A DNA stretch of 64,000 nt from assembly GCA_036653535.1 (NCBI GenBank), contig JAVVTR010000004.1, positions 62,001-126,000 of the forward strand. Direction: 5' to 3'. The position numbers and the translations under genes were made by a program. The stretch is from JAVVTR01 sp036653535. Its GTDB lineage: Bacteria > Bacteroidota > Bacteroidia > Bacteroidales > P3. The notes below the pieces were generated by a model. That model had not been told where the DNA came from. It did no database searches and saw nothing but the letters and a program-made list of their open reading frames with translations. Of the stretch, positions 36,187 through 45,678 are shown one piece after another (position 1 is the first letter of the stretch; every line of letters starts with the position of its first letter).

Positions 36187-36209
36187 CTATTTATTTTTAG
36201 ACGTATCAA

Positions 36210-37385
36210 ATGCTATTTAGAGATATTATTGGACAAAAAGACTTAATAGAAAAGTTGATCGGAGCCGTTCAAGCAGGACGTATTCCACATGCTCAACTTT
36301 TTAGTGGTCCCGAAGGTAATCAAAAGTTACCTTTGGCTTTAGCTTATGCTCAATATATCAACTGCAAACACAAACTTTTCGCTTCCGATGGCATAGATTT
36401 ACAAGGTTTATCTTCCGACTCCTGTGGTAAATGCTCCTCTTGTATTAAATTTGGAAAATTGATTCATCCCGATTTGCATTTTTTTTATCCTAATAACAAC
36501 GGAAGTTTTGTTAAAAAAGATTCTCAAAGTATAGATTATATTAGTCTTTGGAGAGATCTTACGCTGAAAAAGCAAGGAGAATTCAGCTACAACGAATGGA
36601 TAGAAACTATGGATATAGGGAACCGACAAGCGAGTCTTAATATTCGGGATTGCAATACTATTTTACAAACGCTTTGTCTAAAAAGTTTTGAAGCGGATTT
36701 TAGAATTGTAATTCTTTGGATGGTAGAAAAACTTAGTGCCTCCATTTCTTCCGTCATTTTAAAAACATTAGAAGAACCAGAACCCAAAACCGTATTTTTG
36801 CTTATAGCCGAAAACCAAGATCAAATATTGGGTACTATTTTATCTAGAACCCAAATTATTCGTGTTCCAAGAATAGAAACAGAAGACTTAAAAAACGGTT
36901 TAATACAAAAAGGTACGAATGAGACAAGCGCCCTAAATATTGCAGCAAGTTCTGGGGGAAACTTAATAGAAGCCTTATGCAAATTAAGTATGGCTGGTAA
37001 TGAGTCTTTGTTTCATGAATACTTTGCCGATTGGATGAGAATTTGCTATAAGGTGGATATGCCAGCCTTACTCCTTTTTAGTGACAAAATATCCTCTTTA
37101 GGTCGAGAAAATTTAAAGTATTTTTTGCAAGAATGCCTCGATGAATTTAGAGGATGTTTACTTACACGCAACCATAATGAAACTTGGTTGAAAGTAGATG
37201 CAGAAAAACAAAAATTTTGGACTAATTTCTCCAAATATATAAGCAATAAAAATATCCCACAATACTATAAAATCATTAACGACGCCATATACAGCATTGA
37301 ACGGAATGCACACATCCCTACCCTATTTACGGATGCATCCTTAGAATTTTGCCGTCTCATTGCCGCCGAAAGAAAGAGAACATAA
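36210..37385 (+). CDS. holB: DNA polymerase III delta-prime-like subunit
   Basis: This 391-residue clamp-loader subunit begins MLFRDIIGQKDLIEKL. A four-cysteine zinc motif (Cys52, 72, 75, 78) is typical of delta-prime and gamma/tau. The P-loop is degenerate (GPEGNQKL, 33-40, without GKT), as expected for a non-ATPase delta-prime. The ETMDIGNRQASLNIRDCNTI and LKTLEEPEPKTVFLL segments match the family. It is 3 nt from the ricT-like gene, the first of a four-gene operon. Confidence 0.85.
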   Translation: MLFRDIIGQKDLIEKLIGAVQAGRIPHAQLFSGPEGNQKLPLALAYAQYINCKHKLFASDGIDLQGLSSDSCGKCSSCIKFGKLIHPDLHFFYPNNNGSFVKKDSQSIDYISLWRDLTLKKQGEFSYNEWIETMDIGNRQASLNIRDCNTILQTLCLKSFEADFRIVILWMVEKLSASISSVILKTLEEPEPKTVFLLIAENQDQILGTILSRTQIIRVPRIETEDLKNGLIQKGTNETSALNIAASSGGNLIEALCKLSMAGNESLFHEYFADWMRICYKVDMPALLLFSDKISSLGRENLKYFLQECLDEFRGCLLTRNHNETWLKVDAEKQKFWTNFSKYISNKNIPQYYKIINDAIYSIERNAHIPTLFTDASLEFCRLIAAERKRT

Positions 37386-37388
37386 ATT

Positions 37389-38825
37389 ATGCTTGAGAAC
37401 GAAGAAGAACAAGAAATATTCCGTCGCGTATCGATGGATGAAAATATATATAACAGCCGTGGTTGTGATCATGCACCAAATATCGAAGAGTCGGGACATG
37501 ATCGCTATCTACAGATGGGGTGCTGCGCACAAATGTATTCGTACCAATGGTCGGATATGTTTTCTCAAATGAGTAAGGATAGTGACTTTGATATAGTCGA
37601 AGTCCGCTTTAAGAACACACATAAAGATTTTTTTCGTATTACCGAAGCAGTTAAAGATTATCAATGTGGAGATATAGTTGCTGTAGAAAGCAGTACGGGC
37701 CACGATATGGGTATTATTTGTCTAAAAGGAGAATTGGTACGTATGCAACTTAAAAACAAGGGCATTGCTGAAGATTCCGATACTATTCGAAAAATATATC
37801 GCAAAGCTCGTCCAAACGATATTGATAAATGGGTTGAAACCATTCAAATAGAAAAAGAAATACAGAGAAGAGCAAGAGTTATTGCTTCTGAATTGGGCTT
37901 AAATATGAAAATAAATAATGTGGAATACCAAGGCGACTCCACTAAAGCTATTTTTTACTATACTGCCGATGAAAGAGTAGACTTTCGACAACTTATTAAA
38001 TTATATGCCGACGAGTTTAAGGTACGCATCGAAATGAAACAAATAGGAGCACGCCAAGAAGCTGGAAATTTAGGAGGCATAGGTTCCTGTGGAAGAGAAC
38101 TCTGCTGCGTTACTTTCCTTCATAATTTTATTTCTGTGAGCACCCACGCTGCCCGTCTTCAACAAGTATCTCTTAATCCTCAAAAATTAGCTGGACAGTG
38201 TGGAAAATTAAAATGCTGCCTTAATTTCGAATACGACGTTTACACCGATGCTATAAAATCTTTACCTGATAGCAAAATTGTTTTAGATACCGAACAAGGT
38301 AGCGCACAATGTATAAAGACAGATCCTCTCAAAAAGACCCTCACCTACGTTTATGACAACGAACCTGGACATTTTTTTGAGTTAAATGCAGAAGCCGTAT
38401 TTAAAATTATAGAATTAAATCGAAGCGGTAAAAAAGCAATGGATTTAATGCAAATGCAAAAGAAAGAAGAAGCCTCCAAAGCTATAGAAATTGAATTTCA
38501 AAACGTAGTAGGACAGGATGAACTCACCCGTTTCGATAAGCCACAAAAAAACAAGAAAAAACATTCAAACGAACACTCTTCCAAAGAAGAGCTTCCTAAA
38601 CTCGCCAATAAAATAGAAAAACCAAACGAGAGCAAAACCTCTGTGCAAAGATCAAACCTCGTTAGTAATAATACTGCGGAGAGTAAAGAGCTTCCCTCCA
38701 ATATAGAAAAACATAATTCTCTTAAAATAGAAAGTAAAACTCATTCTATCCCTAAGAACAACAATAAGCCTAATAATAAAAAAAACAAAGGAACTTCCTC
38801 TCTACAAAAACCTATACTAAAATAG
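37389..38825 (+). CDS. RicT/YaaT-like PSP1-domain protein
   Basis: The 478-residue protein contains a PSP1 C-terminal domain (YTADERVDFRQLIKLYADEFKVRIEMKQIGARQEAG) followed by clustered cysteines, GSCGRELCC and AGQCGKLKCC. In B. subtilis RicT these belong to Fe-S-binding Ric (YaaT-YlbF-YmcA) complexes that act on RNase Y. Neither partner is visible here, so that function is not implied. The N-terminus has further cysteines (Cys26, Cys44-45), and the C-terminus (about 380-478) is Lys/Asn/Ser-rich and disordered. It sits between holB and gldH, a recurrent Bacteroidota order. Confidence 0.85.
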   Translation: MLENEEEQEIFRRVSMDENIYNSRGCDHAPNIEESGHDRYLQMGCCAQMYSYQWSDMFSQMSKDSDFDIVEVRFKNTHKDFFRITEAVKDYQCGDIVAVESSTGHDMGIICLKGELVRMQLKNKGIAEDSDTIRKIYRKARPNDIDKWVETIQIEKEIQRRARVIASELGLNMKINNVEYQGDSTKAIFYYTADERVDFRQLIKLYADEFKVRIEMKQIGARQEAGNLGGIGSCGRELCCVTFLHNFISVSTHAARLQQVSLNPQKLAGQCGKLKCCLNFEYDVYTDAIKSLPDSKIVLDTEQGSAQCIKTDPLKKTLTYVYDNEPGHFFELNAEAVFKIIELNRSGKKAMDLMQMQKKEEASKAIEIEFQNVVGQDELTRFDKPQKNKKKHSNEHSSKEELPKLANKIEKPNESKTSVQRSNLVSNNTAESKELPSNIEKHNSLKIESKTHSIPKNNNKPNNKKNKGTSSLQKPILK

Positions 38826-38827
38826 CT

Positions 38828-39310
38828 ATGAAAGGATCATTAAGAGTCTTAATTACTGGAATTTTATTGGGAACAGTAGTGATATTTAGTAGTTGCAATA
38901 GAAATGTGGTAATTAACAAAATGCTAAATACCCCTACCCCCTATTGGAATTATAATGATCCCTTAAATTTCAAAGTTGTAATTACAGATACAAATTCTAC
39001 CTATAATTGTTTTTTATCCATAAGCCATACCAAAGATTACCCATGGATGAACACCTTTTTCTTAATTACCACTACTTTTCCGAATATGGAAATAAAAACC
39101 GATACCATTGAGTGTTTAGTTGCTGATTATCAAGGAAAATGGATTGGACAAGGTATAGGTAAATACAAAAACATATCCTATCTTTTTAAAAGACACATAC
39201 GTTTCCCCATCCCCGGGGAATACCAGTTTGAAATACAACAAGCCATGCGTATAGATACCCTATCGGAAATAAAACGTATCGGTTTAAAAATCATGAAAAA
39301 TCCGCAATAA
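38828..39310 (+). CDS. gldH: GldH-type lipoprotein
   Basis: The 160-residue protein has a lipoprotein signal, with a hydrophobic stretch then FSSC (lipidated Cys23). The mature part matches GldH (gliding motility) lipoproteins, which also occur in non-gliding Bacteroidota. No other gld genes are in the window, so gliding cannot be inferred. It begins 2 nt after the ricT-like gene and ends 2 nt before the PBP gene, so a periplasmic envelope role is plausible. Confidence 0.75.
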   Translation: MKGSLRVLITGILLGTVVIFSSCNRNVVINKMLNTPTPYWNYNDPLNFKVVITDTNSTYNCFLSISHTKDYPWMNTFFLITTTFPNMEIKTDTIECLVADYQGKWIGQGIGKYKNISYLFKRHIRFPIPGEYQFEIQQAMRIDTLSEIKRIGLKIMKNPQ

Positions 39311-39312
39311 TT

Positions 39313-41568
39313 ATGTCGGGAAAAGAGCAAAAAATATATTTTAGAAAAAAACTTTGGATTATCTTTGGCTGTAGCGTAGGTTTTGTCTGCCTATTTTTCT
39401 TCTGTATCAGTATAGGTTTATTTGGCTTTATGCCCTCTTTTGAAGACCTTGAAAATCCAGAAAGTTTTTTAGCTTCCGAAATTATTTCTTCCGACCAAGA
39501 AACTTTAGGAACCTACTATGTGGAAAACAGAACTAATTCAGAATACGCAGACCTTTCTCCCTATTTAGTGAAAGCTTTAGTAGCCACAGAAGACGTAAGA
39601 TTTTATAGGCATAGTGGTGTAGACCTTCGCTCTTTAGGCCGAGTAATAGGAAAAACTATTATAGGTCGAGATAAAAATTCCGGAGGAGGTAGTACTATTA
39701 CTCAGCAGTTAGCAAAAAACCTTTTCCCTCGTAAAAAGCTAAATAAAATTTCTTTAGCTATGCGAAAGCTAAAAGAATGGGTTATAGCCGTAAAATTAGA
39801 GCGTAATTACACCAAAAATGAAATTATTGCCATGTATTTCAACACCGTTGATTTTGGAAATAATTCTTTTGGTATTCGCACCGCCTCTAATAGTTATTAC
39901 GGAAAAACACCTGCCGAACTGACCATAGATGAAGCTGCTGTTTTAGTAGGTATGCTCAAAGCTACCAGTTATTTCAGTCCTGTTCGCAATCCGGAAAACG
40001 CATTGCAAAGACGGAACGTCGTTTTAAATCAAATGCGCAAAGCAGATTACATAAGCGAGGAAGAATACGAGAAATACAGTCAACTTCCCATTGATATGTC
40101 TCACTTCACCCAGCAAGATCATCAATATGGATTAGCTACCTATTTTCGAGAATATTTACGCCAATGGATGTTAGAATGGTGCGAAAAACACAAAAAATCA
40201 GATGGTTCACGCTACGATTTATATAAAGATGGTTTAAAAATTTACACTACCATAAATTCTCGTATGCAGCGATATGCCGAAGAAGCGGAAGAAGAATGGT
40301 TAGGAAATACTTTACAACCCGATTTCTATAAAAATCTTAAAGGAAGTGCACATGCTCCATTTATCAATGTGAACGAAGAAGAGAGAAATCGTTTTATGAC
40401 CCAAGCCATGAAAAATTCGGATAGATATAGAAACTTGAAAAAAGACGGTGCTTCTATAAAAGAAATAGAAAAATCGTTTCACACCAAAACACACATGAAA
40501 GTTTTCTCTTGGCAAGGAGAATGCGATACTGTGATGACTCCATGGGATTCTCTTTTATATCATAAATGGTTCCTCCATTGCGGATTAATGTCTATTGAAC
40601 CTCAAACCGGCTATGTAAGGGCTTATGTAGGAGGTATTAATTACAAATATTTCCAATTCGATAATGCCATGCAAGGCCGACGACAAGTGGGCTCCACTTT
40701 CAAACCTTTCGTTTATACTTTAGCCATGCAAGAGGGCGAATATGCTCCCTGCACTCAAGTTCCCAATGTTCCAGTTTGTATTCCACAAGAGGGACAAGCC
40801 GATTGGTGTCCTAAAAATTCTAACAACAGAAAAGAAGGCGAAATGGTTACTCTACGCTGGGCATTAGCCAATTCTATAAATTATATTTCCGCTTATCTTA
40901 TTAAAAGATTTCCTCCTCAAGCGGTTATTGCCTTAGCAAGACGTATGGGAATTACAGCACCCTTGGAAGCAGTTCCTTCTATTTGCCTCGGTACGGCGGA
41001 TATTTCCGTCAAAGAAATGACGGCCGCTATGTCTACCTTTGCAAACAAAGGTATATATATAGAACCCATTTTTGTAACTCGCATCGAAGACCGACACGGA
41101 ATAGTTTTAGAAAATTTTTCTACGACCCAGCAAGAAGCTGTAGATGAACAAACTGCTTATCTTATGGTAGATTTAATGAAAGGAGTGGTAGATGAGGGAA
41201 GTGCAGGACGACTACGTTATCGTTATGGTTTAACCCAACCTATAGCTGGAAAAACGGGTACTACTCAAAATAATTCCGATGGTTGGTTTATAGGTATTAC
41301 GCCTCACTTAACTACAGGGGTGTGGGTAGGAGGAGAATTAAGATCCATACATTTCAGAAGCACCTCTTTGGGACAAGGAGCAAATGCCGCTTTACCCATT
41401 TGGGCTCTCTATATGAAAAAGATTTATAATGATCCGGAATTGCATTTTCCTCAAACAGATTTTGAAAGACCGGCCCAACTTTCTGTAGATATACGCTGTT
41501 CTCATCAAACTCAAGAACAACAATTAAATACTGGTGAAAGCCAATACAACTACAATGAAGGAATGTAA
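39313..41568 (+). CDS. Bifunctional class A penicillin-binding protein
   Basis: This is a glycosyltransferase plus transpeptidase for peptidoglycan synthesis. One membrane anchor (about residues 14-36) precedes the GT51 domain, with EDVRFYRHSGVD and GGSTITQQLAKNLFPR. The transpeptidase domain has SxxK in GSTFKPF, SxN in ANSINYIS and KTG in GKTGTTQNN. At 751 residues it is the PBP1A length. It ends the holB-ricT-gldH run. Confidence 0.95.
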   Translation: MSGKEQKIYFRKKLWIIFGCSVGFVCLFFFCISIGLFGFMPSFEDLENPESFLASEIISSDQETLGTYYVENRTNSEYADLSPYLVKALVATEDVRFYRHSGVDLRSLGRVIGKTIIGRDKNSGGGSTITQQLAKNLFPRKKLNKISLAMRKLKEWVIAVKLERNYTKNEIIAMYFNTVDFGNNSFGIRTASNSYYGKTPAELTIDEAAVLVGMLKATSYFSPVRNPENALQRRNVVLNQMRKADYISEEEYEKYSQLPIDMSHFTQQDHQYGLATYFREYLRQWMLEWCEKHKKSDGSRYDLYKDGLKIYTTINSRMQRYAEEAEEEWLGNTLQPDFYKNLKGSAHAPFINVNEEERNRFMTQAMKNSDRYRNLKKDGASIKEIEKSFHTKTHMKVFSWQGECDTVMTPWDSLLYHKWFLHCGLMSIEPQTGYVRAYVGGINYKYFQFDNAMQGRRQVGSTFKPFVYTLAMQEGEYAPCTQVPNVPVCIPQEGQADWCPKNSNNRKEGEMVTLRWALANSINYISAYLIKRFPPQAVIALARRMGITAPLEAVPSICLGTADISVKEMTAAMSTFANKGIYIEPIFVTRIEDRHGIVLENFSTTQQEAVDEQTAYLMVDLMKGVVDEGSAGRLRYRYGLTQPIAGKTGTTQNNSDGWFIGITPHLTTGVWVGGELRSIHFRSTSLGQGANAALPIWALYMKKIYNDPELHFPQTDFERPAQLSVDIRCSHQTQEQQLNTGESQYNYNEGM

Positions 41569-41618
41569 TAGGAAATTGTAATAGAAAATTGCCATAGAAT
41601 TGTCCTTGAGCTTACTCT

Positions 41619-42002
41619 TTATTGAGGAAGTCCCTCTTTTTTTATTACATCCAAAATCTCACGGCAAAGAGCTTTTGGGCTAACGTTTTTTTGAATAACC
41701 AAACTATACGATTTTCTAATCTGCTCTTTAATAAAACTATCCGACAACATTCCAATAGTACTAACGTCTATCCAATGTCTTTTATTGCTATGCCATGCCG
41801 GTGTTATTTCTATATATTTTTCTCTTAGTAAAACTGCTTCTTCGGGATCACACTTTAATGCTATACGAGAAAAACCAAGGATATTGGCGTAAGCATACAT
41901 CTTACCACCTATCTTATAAACTAACGTATACTCATCAAAAGGAGTAGATTCTTCCGTTAAAGGAAGGGATAAACAATAATCTCTAAAGCCTAATACATCC
42001 AT
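41619..42002 (-). CDS. MmcQ/YjbR-like protein
   Basis: A 127-residue protein matching the MmcQ/YjbR (CyaY-fold) family: FRDYCLSLPLTEESTPFDEYTLVYKIGGKMYAY and the HWIDVSTIGMLSDSFIKEQIRKSY C-terminal half. The fold is seen in putative DNA-binding proteins, but function is unknown. It converges on the PBP gene 50 nt away and lies after murF-alr on the same strand. Confidence 0.8.
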   Translation of the reverse strand: MDVLGFRDYCLSLPLTEESTPFDEYTLVYKIGGKMYAYANILGFSRIALKCDPEEAVLLREKYIEITPAWHSNKRHWIDVSTIGMLSDSFIKEQIRKSYSLVIQKNVSPKALCREILDVIKKEGLPQ

Positions 42003-42051
42003 ATATACGCATTGAATAATGATTCAAAACCAAAATCTATGTTCCTTACCC

Positions 42052-42137
42052 ATTCCTGATAATATACTCTTTTTATTAGTCGCACCTCCTCGAATAGACG
42101 AGGTAAAATTCCTTTATTCCTGATAATATACTCTTTT
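42052..42137. repeat. 22-bp direct repeat flanking a small hairpin
   Basis: The 22-mer beginning ATTCCTGATAATATACTC occurs at 42052-42073 and identically at 42116-42137, a 64-nt period. The right copy encodes the murF-alr C-terminus (KRVYYQE). The 42 nt between them contain CCTCG-AATAGA-CGAGG, a small hairpin. It looks like a partial tandem duplication of the gene's 3' end. Confidence 0.8.
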
Positions 42138-44615
42138 CACTCGCGGAGAAATTCCTGTTAAAACCTCATAGGAAATAGTGTTCAAGGTGTTAGCTATTTC
42201 GGAAATAGGCATTTCCTGTCCAAAAATAATAACCTCATCCTTTTCTTGTGCAGGAACACCGGTAAGATCCACCATGCACATATCCATACAAATATTTCCT
42301 ATAATTGGAACCTTACAACCTCTAACCAAAACACAGCCTCGACCATTACCTAAATGTCGATTCAATCCATCTGCATATCCAATGCCAATCACTCCTATTG
42401 TTTTATCACTATCCGCTATATACTGACGATTATAACCAACCGCTTCTCCTGCGGCAATATGCCTAATTTGAGCAATTACCGTTTTTAGCGTACTTACTGT
42501 TTCTAACTTTGTTTGAACCTCTTTATCAAAACCAACCCCATAGAGGCCAATGCCTAACCGGACCATATCAAATTGATAATCAGGGAAACGACAAATTCCA
42601 GCCGTATTTAACGCATGTCGCAAAATCGGATAGGAAAAGGCCTCTGTTAATTCCTTACTCATATCCGTAAATTTTTGTAACTGGGCTAAGGTATATTTAT
42701 CCATAGAAGCATCATCGGCCGTAGCTAAATGAGTAAATACAGAACGTACATGGCATCGAGTATCTTTTTGCAATTCACTAATCAAAAGTGGCAAATCTGC
42801 AGATTCAAATCCAAGCCTATGCATTCCTGTATCTAACTTAATATGTATGTAAACTTGCTGATCCTCCTTTATTTTCAATGTATTCAAACTCTTCCTCAGC
42901 ACATTAAGCATATAGAAACTATATATTTCCGGTTCCAAATTAAATCTCAAAACCTTATCCATCCCCTGCTCTTCCGGATTCATAACCATAATAGGTATGG
43001 TTATTCCATTCTTTCTAAGAGTCACCCCTTCATCTGGATAAGCTACAGTAATATAATCACTACGATGAAATTCTAAGGAAGCAGCAATTTCATGCGATCC
43101 ATTTCCATAGGAAAAAGCCTTGCCCATAATCATAATACGTGTGGATGGCTTTATAAGAGAACGAAAATAATCAAAATTGTGAATAAGCGCATTCATATTT
43201 ATTTCCATAACTGTTTCATGCACTTTTTTTTGTAACAAAGCTCCTATTTTTTCAAACTCAAATAACCGAGCCCCTTTTAACAAAACCGTTTCATGACTAA
43301 AGTCCTCTGCTTCCACTTGTTTTAAAAAAGTTTCCGTGTCTAAATAAAAATGTTTTTCAATCTCTACAAATTTATACTCCTGCCGTAGTAAAGCGGGACC
43401 TATACCAATGAGAAAATCTATCTTCTTTTTCCGCAATATCTCTGCTATTTCTGCATACAATTCTTCTTCAGAACGTCCACTCTGTAATATATCCGATAAA
43501 ATAAGGCACTTCTTCTTATTTTGCTTTTGATTACAAAGAAAATCTACCGCCATCGCAAAGGATTTAAGGTCCGAACTATAGGAATCATTAATAATAAAGC
43601 AATGATTAACCCCTTCTTTCATTTCCATTCGCATTTCAACGGGCTGAAGTTTTTTCATTCTACTTCTAATAACCTCGTTATCATAACCCTGACTAAGCAT
43701 AAATGCCCAACAATGCATAGTGTTTTCTAAAGAGGCCTGATCCGAAAAAGGAATTTCCATAAGCAATTCTTTTCCGTGATACATCGCTTTTAAATGGAAT
43801 CCATCTATCTCTATGGAATTTTCTATTACATTTAAATCTGCAGGAATTTTTGTAGATAAAGACCAGGTAAACGATTTCATTTGACGAAGATGGTCTACCA
43901 CATATATTTTATCTTTTATTTCGAAATGATCGGCACAATAAATTAATAACTGAACATTAGAAAATAGTTTTAGTTTCTCAGCTACTTTCTGATTTAAATT
44001 TAGAAAATATTCATCATGGGCGGAACCTATATTGGTAAATATTCCTATAGTAGGTTGTATAATACGTACCAATTTTTCCATTTCTTCCGGTTCGGAAATA
44101 CCTGCTTCAAAAATTGCAAAATCATTTTCGGATTTTATCTCCCAAACGGAAAGAGGAACGCCTACCTGAGAATTATAACTTTTAGGGCTTTTTACCACTT
44201 TTTTATCCTCTTCCAATAAAGAGGCAATCCATTCCTTTATAATAGTTTTTCCATTACTTCCGGTAATTCCTAAAACAGGTATATGAAATTTTTCTCTATG
44301 TTTTGCTGCTATCGTTTGTAGAGCCACCAAAGTATCCGACACTTTTAAAAAATCGGCATCTTTTAAATGTTCAAATTCGGGCAACATCTGAGAAACTAAA
44401 AAATGCCGCACCCCCTGCTGATACAAACTTACCACATACTTATGTCCATCATTTTTTTTTGTTACTAAGGCCACAAACAGAGTATTTGGGGCATCTTCAA
44501 GCCTTCTACTATCCGTAAGTAATTGAAAAATTTGTTCTTGATCTTTCCCAACAGAAAAAAAATCCGCTTTAATCAAAAGAGCTATTTCTGCTATCGTAAA
44601 ATAAATAGAATCCAT
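42114..44615 (-). CDS. murF-alr: Bifunctional MurF / alanine racemase
   Basis: An 833-residue fusion. The N-terminal half (about 1-455) is UDP-MurNAc-tripeptide:D-Ala-D-Ala ligase, with P-loop GITGSNGKT (116-124). The C-terminal half (about 465-833) is a PLP-dependent alanine racemase. It has the Schiff-base lysine in IMGKAFSYGNG, the tyrosine of EAVGYNRQY and the MDMCMVDLT segment. Each part has normal length. One protein thus makes D-alanine and adds D-Ala-D-Ala to the peptidoglycan precursor. This fusion is known in Bacteroidota. pdxA-like lies 6 nt upstream. Confidence 0.95.
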   Translation of the reverse strand: MDSIYFTIAEIALLIKADFFSVGKDQEQIFQLLTDSRRLEDAPNTLFVALVTKKNDGHKYVVSLYQQGVRHFLVSQMLPEFEHLKDADFLKVSDTLVALQTIAAKHREKFHIPVLGITGSNGKTIIKEWIASLLEEDKKVVKSPKSYNSQVGVPLSVWEIKSENDFAIFEAGISEPEEMEKLVRIIQPTIGIFTNIGSAHDEYFLNLNQKVAEKLKLFSNVQLLIYCADHFEIKDKIYVVDHLRQMKSFTWSLSTKIPADLNVIENSIEIDGFHLKAMYHGKELLMEIPFSDQASLENTMHCWAFMLSQGYDNEVIRSRMKKLQPVEMRMEMKEGVNHCFIINDSYSSDLKSFAMAVDFLCNQKQNKKKCLILSDILQSGRSEEELYAEIAEILRKKKIDFLIGIGPALLRQEYKFVEIEKHFYLDTETFLKQVEAEDFSHETVLLKGARLFEFEKIGALLQKKVHETVMEINMNALIHNFDYFRSLIKPSTRIMIMGKAFSYGNGSHEIAASLEFHRSDYITVAYPDEGVTLRKNGITIPIMVMNPEEQGMDKVLRFNLEPEIYSFYMLNVLRKSLNTLKIKEDQQVYIHIKLDTGMHRLGFESADLPLLISELQKDTRCHVRSVFTHLATADDASMDKYTLAQLQKFTDMSKELTEAFSYPILRHALNTAGICRFPDYQFDMVRLGIGLYGVGFDKEVQTKLETVSTLKTVIAQIRHIAAGEAVGYNRQYIADSDKTIGVIGIGYADGLNRHLGNGRGCVLVRGCKVPIIGNICMDMCMVDLTGVPAQEKDEVIIFGQEMPISEIANTLNTISYEVLTGISPRVKRVYYQE

Positions 44616-44621
44616 AAATTA

Positions 44622-45677
44622 TTATTCTTTATCCTGTTTTTCGTAGCTATCTATACTCTCAAAAGTCAAAGGATCCATGGTAAGGTGCGCATACATAAGT
44701 CTATTTCTCTCTATATCAATTACCGAATATAAAGCTTGTAATAGGCTATTAAAGGCTGCTCCCTTATCCATCCCGGAAAAAACAGGTTCCGCATGTATAA
44801 TGGGTAAACCTGCTGTATAAAAACATTTACTATCACTCATTCCTTTTTCCAAAAGAAAATCCACCTGTTCTTTGTACATACAAAGAATACCATCAAAAGC
44901 TCTCCTTTCTTTGTCTGCATGCAATAATTTTGTTAGAGGAAATGGACCAAAAATAGGCTTTCCTGATTTTAGTAGGGAAGATATAGTCTGTTTTACTCCA
45001 TTATCGGCCGATGTTAAAACTTCGGAATTTAAATCTTTATTCATGGATACTACCGCTATTCTTGGAGTAGTACAAGCAAAATCGGTTTGTAGTGCTTTAT
45101 AAAAAACGTTTATCCTATGTTCTATACATTCCGGTGTAAGTACTTCTTCAACATTCTTAAGCGTGGAAGTAGACAAAAAGCTAAGCCTTGTATCCTCACA
45201 TAATAATATTTTAAATGGATTCCCCTCAAAATGCTGAGCAATAAAATGGGTTTGATTTTTAAATTCCGGTTCTATCTTTCGTATTTTTTCTGCAGATACA
45301 GGTAAAGAAATCAAAGCTTTTAATTCTCTATTCTGTAAATGGGATAAAGCAGTTTCTAACAAAGAAAACGATTGCTTCTCCAAGAAGCCATCCTCCTCTA
45401 TCACGGCACTGGGAAGAGTTTCCTTTAGGGGAGCCGGTTCCAATATTTGTAAACGTTTTCCTTTAATTTCGTTTATTTTATTAAAAACCAAGCAAGAAAA
45501 GTCATTATATCCTACCGCTTTCGCTGTGTTCAATATAGTCTTAGAAACTCCATACACAAAGGGTAAAGCTAAATCAAATATAGCCGTATCATCAAACAAT
45601 TTAAGTAAAGTTTCATAGTGTAAACGGCTACCATCTCCAGGAGTGATACCAATTTTAATTCTTTCTTCTCTTTCCAT
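44622..45677 (-). CDS. PdxA-like protein lacking the metal-binding histidines
   Basis: The 351-residue protein aligns end to end with 4-hydroxythreonine-4-phosphate dehydrogenase (PdxA): IKIGITPGD at the start, RIAVVSMN (206-213), AFDGILCMYKEQ (260-271) and YTAGLPII (287-294). The three metal-binding histidines of PdxA appear replaced: TTHIP is STSTL (Ser171), NPHAG is NKDLN (Asp215), and MYHDQ is MYKEQ (Lys269). The GHT motif reads NQT (142), and the TSPxHGTAxDIAG loop is gone. It is therefore unlikely to perform the PdxA reaction. It sits between pepA and murF-alr with 1- and 6-nt gaps. Confidence 0.75.
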   Translation of the reverse strand: MEREERIKIGITPGDGSRLHYETLLKLFDDTAIFDLALPFVYGVSKTILNTAKAVGYNDFSCLVFNKINEIKGKRLQILEPAPLKETLPSAVIEEDGFLEKQSFSLLETALSHLQNRELKALISLPVSAEKIRKIEPEFKNQTHFIAQHFEGNPFKILLCEDTRLSFLSTSTLKNVEEVLTPECIEHRINVFYKALQTDFACTTPRIAVVSMNKDLNSEVLTSADNGVKQTISSLLKSGKPIFGPFPLTKLLHADKERRAFDGILCMYKEQVDFLLEKGMSDSKCFYTAGLPIIHAEPVFSGMDKGAAFNSLLQALYSVIDIERNRLMYAHLTMDPLTFESIDSYEKQDKE

Positions 45678-45678
45678 A

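Noticed and set aside
41624..41645. GAGG/CCTC hairpin with T run after the PBP gene
   Set aside because: The stem is only four or five pairs and lies within the end of the YjbR-like gene; too weak to call.
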